A stretch of 16,254 nt of DNA, from positions 1 to 16,254 of the forward strand of contig CAPYID010000039.1 of assembly GCA_948739805.1 (NCBI GenBank), written 5' to 3'. The notes below the pieces were generated by a model, which worked only from the letters and a program-made list of their open reading frames with translations, did no database searches and was not told the DNA's origin. The DNA is from an uncultured Clostridia bacterium. Lineage in GTDB: Bacteria; Bacillota; Clostridia; TANB77; CAG-508. A program made the translations under genes and the position numbers. This document shows, one piece after another, positions 13,861-16,254 of this stretch (position 1 is its first letter; the number at the start of each line of letters is the position of its first letter).

Positions 13861-14580
13861 TTACTTCCTTTCAATTAATTCTTTTAATTTATCTGGAAAA
13901 TTTACAGTCATTCCATCTGTATCTAAATAATATGCTTTTTTCATGATTTCAATGTTTGAAATTCCCCATAATCTTACACTAAGCTTATTATCTCTTGCTA
14001 GTTTAATTCCTGATTTTGAAACTAATTTGGCTGGTGGACATATTTGATTTCCACTAATATTAATTAATTCTGTTATATTATTTTCATTAATATCTTCATC
14101 TATAAGCCATCCTATTTTTATAAAATTATCTAGCTTTCTAATTTTTAATAAAACATTATACATAAATGAAGTAATATACACATTATTAATGTCATAATAC
14201 TTTTTTATAATTTCTAAGGCTTGTTTTTCTATATTTTCTTCTTTTAATTCTATAGCTAACACTAAATCCCTATTTGATACTGATTTCATAAAATCTTCAA
14301 ACAGAACTATTTTTTCATTTTTGTATTCTGTACTAAACCAACTACCAAAATCTAATTTTAATAATTCACTATAAGTATAATCAGATATTTTTCCTGTGCC
14401 ATTTGATTTTTTATCTATTCTATCATCATGAAATATAACTATTTTATCGTCTTTAGTTTTTTGTAAGTCAAGCTCTATTCCATTTGCTCCTATTTCAAAT
14501 GCTTTTTTAAAAGCTGACATTGTATTTTCTGGTGCATATGCAGACGCACCTCTATGTGCATAATTTATAAAAGTATTCAT
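13861..14580 (-). CDS. Glycerophosphodiester phosphodiesterase family protein
   Basis: Hydrolyses glycerophosphodiesters to sn-glycerol-3-phosphate and an alcohol. The 239 residues fit the short bacterial GDPD (UgpQ-like) class. Catalytic and metal motifs are complete: A-H-R-G-A at 8-12 with H9 and R10, E-N-T at 18-20, I-E-L-D at 35-38 (E36, D38), and F-H-D at 50-52 (H51). There is no signal peptide, so it should be cytoplasmic. The ATG at 14580 is used because GGGAGAG lies just upstream and the family core starts here; an upstream in-frame ATG at 14628 would overlap the previous gene. The gap to the nucleotidase/nucleoside hydrolase stop is one base. It could recycle phospholipid or teichoic acid breakdown products. 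Confidence 0.9.
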   Translation of the reverse strand: MNTFINYAHRGASAYAPENTMSAFKKAFEIGANGIELDLQKTKDDKIVIFHDDRIDKKSNGTGKISDYTYSELLKLDFGSWFSTEYKNEKIVLFEDFMKSVSNRDLVLAIELKEENIEKQALEIIKKYYDINNVYITSFMYNVLLKIRKLDNFIKIGWLIDEDINENNITELINISGNQICPPAKLVSKSGIKLARDNKLSVRLWGISNIEIMKKAYYLDTDGMTVNFPDKLKELIERK

Positions 14581-14581
14581 A

Positions 14582-16021
14582 TTACTCTCCCAATTTCTTA
14601 AATAAATCTTTATATATTTTATCAACATTCAAATAATTAACTATTGTTAATTTATTATTACTTGTTGTCATTTCATAAGATGTATCATCATTGATATTTG
14701 GGCAACTAATTTCTTCTGTGTCAAACCATTCTTTGTTAATCATATAAGCTATAACACTAATATCCCAAATTACTCTTCTTTCTTGAACACCATGCACACC
14801 ATCATTATAAAATCTTTGGCATAAATAGTCGCATAATTCACTTTTTCCTTTTAAGAAATGCTCTAATTCATATATTGAAGTTCTTAAATTTGATGCTACA
14901 TTTTTACAAGGAATAATAGTTAATTTTACTTTTGATTCAAATACAGTTTTTACAGCTTGTATATCTTGCTTAAAATTAAATTCTTTATTGTCTTTGTTTA
15001 AAAAGCTATGTCCTCCAAGCCAAATAACTTCAATTTTATCAATTATTCTAGGCTCTTTTTTTAATGATAATGCCACATTTGTTATTGCTCCTATTGCTAA
15101 AATATAAGTTTTATCATTTTTACTTGTAATTTCAATAATTTTATTTACTGCGTCATTTTCTTCACTATAGCCATTTACTACATAGTCTGTTGAACCTTTA
15201 AATACTTTGTTAGTCCAGTCAAAATTTAACCAATTACATATTTTGATGATTTCATCATAACTTTTGTCTGTTCCTTCTTCTATTGATATATTATTATCAT
15301 GATGGTATGGTGCTACTGTGATAGCTTCAATATTGAATTTATCTTGTGATTTTAATAAATAAGATAGTGCAAATTGATCATCACATTCATTATATATATC
15401 TGTATCTAAAATAACCTTTACTTTTTGATTATCTTCTTTATTGTTTAATTTAGATATTCTTTCATATATTTCTTTCCATTTTGAAACTCTATCTAATGTT
15501 TGCTCTTTTTGATTATATCTTGTATTCATTGTATAAACTTTTATGCCATTACTTATTAAATCTAAACTTATTCTTGTGCTGTCTTCAATCATCAAATCAA
15601 TATTATTTTCTAAACATACTACTGTTTTGGCATGTTTATTATAGGCATCTGTAAGTATTAGTTTATCATAAATAATATCATATTTATTTAGCCATTTTTC
15701 TGTTAATTCATGAGGGTTTGTGTATTCTCCATTATTTCTTCCAGTTATAATATATATTTCGTGTCCATCTTCTTTTAATTTTTTTATATAATAAGATGAA
15801 TCTTCTAATGGCTTTAGTTTTTTTGCAAACTCTTCAATATTTGCATTATAAAAACTTTTTTCTTCTTCATCTGTCCAATCAAACATTCCTCTTCTTAAAT
15901 ATTCTGGATTTTCATTTATAATTCCTGTGTTTCTTAACTCTTTATCATGTTTTAAATATTCTTTTAATAAAGTATCATCAAAATTAGATATGCAATTATC
16001 TATATCAATACCTATTCTCAC
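14582..16021 (-). CDS. Fused HAD 5'-nucleotidase-like and nucleoside hydrolase protein
   Basis: A 479-residue two-domain enzyme. Residues 1-190 are a HAD phosphatase resembling the 5'-(deoxy)nucleotidase (NT5C-like) group: D6-x-D8 in G-I-D-I-D-N, T93 in I-I-T-G-R, and E146-D147 in M-I-E-D-S. After a short linker (about 191-200), residues 201-479 are an IU-type nucleoside N-ribohydrolase: D-T-D at 206-208 with D214-D215 in N-E-C-D-D-Q-F-A-L, E-F-N-F-K-Q-D at 347-353, and D420 in I-W-D-I-S. The usual His before that last Asp is Trp419. The fusion could take a nucleoside monophosphate to free base plus pentose in two successive steps. It starts with GTG at 16021, with AAGGAG seven bases upstream. 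It is the first gene of the four-hydrolase unit. Confidence 0.8.
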   Translation of the reverse strand: MRIGIDIDNCISNFDDTLLKEYLKHDKELRNTGIINENPEYLRRGMFDWTDEEEKSFYNANIEEFAKKLKPLEDSSYYIKKLKEDGHEIYIITGRNNGEYTNPHELTEKWLNKYDIIYDKLILTDAYNKHAKTVVCLENNIDLMIEDSTRISLDLISNGIKVYTMNTRYNQKEQTLDRVSKWKEIYERISKLNNKEDNQKVKVILDTDIYNECDDQFALSYLLKSQDKFNIEAITVAPYHHDNNISIEEGTDKSYDEIIKICNWLNFDWTNKVFKGSTDYVVNGYSEENDAVNKIIEITSKNDKTYILAIGAITNVALSLKKEPRIIDKIEVIWLGGHSFLNKDNKEFNFKQDIQAVKTVFESKVKLTIIPCKNVASNLRTSIYELEHFLKGKSELCDYLCQRFYNDGVHGVQERRVIWDISVIAYMINKEWFDTEEISCPNINDDTSYEMTTSNNKLTIVNYLNVDKIYKDLFKKLGE

Positions 16022-16054
16022 TTTTTTGCTCCTTATCTTAATTTTACTAAAAGC

Positions 16055-16083
16055 ATATTATCATAAAAAATGTCTATTTTCAA
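16055..16083 (-). promoter_or_regulatory. Predicted promoter of the four-hydrolase operon
   Basis: On the minus strand TTGAAA (16083-16078) is followed either by TAATAT after 17 bases (16060-16055) or by the better GATAAT after 15 bases (16062-16057). Transcription would start near 16048, leaving a leader of about 27 bases that contains the AAGGAG site. Confidence 0.45.
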
Positions 16084-16112
16084 CAAACTTTGGCTAAAAA
16101 ATGCTAAATTTC

Positions 16113-16141
16113 TTGACTTTCAACATAATTCGTGATATATA
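16113..16141 (+). promoter_or_regulatory. Possible divergent plus-strand promoter running off the right edge
   Basis: TTGACT (16113-16118), 17 bases, TATATA (16136-16141). If real it drives a gene beyond the window. It is overlapped by an inverted repeat ACATAAT (16123-16129) / ATTATGT (16141-16147), and a perfect palindrome GTATTCA-ACA-TGAATAC (16148-16164) sits at the predicted start, a common operator position. Confidence 0.35.
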
Positions 16142-16235
16142 TTATGTGTATTCAACATGAATACAAGAATATTGATGTCTTCTTTGGAATTTTACATTCC
16201 GGATCTTAAACACTTTTGAATAATAAAAATTAATG

Positions 16236-16254
16236 TAAGCATTATGAATGCTTA
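16236..16254. repeat. Perfect 8-bp palindrome at the window edge
   Basis: TAAGCATT (16236-16243) and AATGCTTA (16247-16254) flank ATG. It may extend beyond the window. It could be an operator or leader hairpin of a plus-strand gene to the right; no coding sequence is visible on either strand from 16022 to the end. Confidence 0.35.

Noticed and set aside
1..16254. CRISPR array, tRNA or rRNA genes
   Set aside because: I saw no regularly spaced repeats and no cloverleaf or rRNA-like segments on either strand when scanning by eye; a tRNA scan would be decisive.

Overview
The window is very AT-rich and uses the standard code, with strong AAGGAG-type ribosome binding sites and near-consensus sigma-A promoters. 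Gene content fits a low-G+C Gram-positive bacterium, most likely a member of the Clostridia: a SpoVB/MurJ-type flippase, an LtaS-type sulfatase-fold enzyme, a four-cysteine MetG and a TnpV-type transposon protein. I cannot name a genus from sequence alone.

Left part (1-10600). A plus-strand membrane flippase converges on a long minus-strand series. Read in transcription order, this series is fmt (broken by one extra base), glmM, metG, a P-loop nucleotide/nucleoside kinase, nadD, an LtaS-like polyglycerolphosphate-synthase-family protein and an MFS transporter. The first six are tightly to moderately spaced and look co-transcribed from a promoter near 10724-10751; the MFS gene has its own promoter. 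fmt and metG act successively on initiator tRNA, glmM feeds UDP-GlcNAc and wall synthesis, nadD feeds NAD, and the LtaS-like protein acts at the cell envelope. Several spacers hold short GC-richer hairpins that look like dispersed intergenic repeats.

Middle part (10600-12700), accessory. The most interesting object is a compact locus at 10796-11168. A plus-strand promoter drives a structured leader and a 38-residue hydrophobic peptide with a strong Shine-Dalgarno. A perfect consensus minus-strand promoter converges on it, and the two transcripts share a bidirectional hairpin terminator. This is the architecture of a type I toxin-antitoxin pair (Fst/par, TxpA/RatA, BsrG/SR4 style), with a peptide I do not recognise as a named family. 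Next come an unrecognised coiled-coil protein with five tandem N-x-G-G-I-like pentapeptides and its own promoter, a stretch with inverted repeats but no clear gene, and an orphan plus-strand tnpV gene ending in a strong hairpin.

Right part (12703-16021). Four minus-strand hydrolase genes are packed with gaps of 1-10 bases: a fused HAD 5'-nucleotidase/nucleoside hydrolase, a glycerophosphodiester phosphodiesterase, a histidine phosphatase and an HD-domain protein. Together they look like a nucleotide and phosphodiester breakdown operon. The last 230 bases contain a promoter for this operon, a possible divergent plus-strand promoter and several palindromes.
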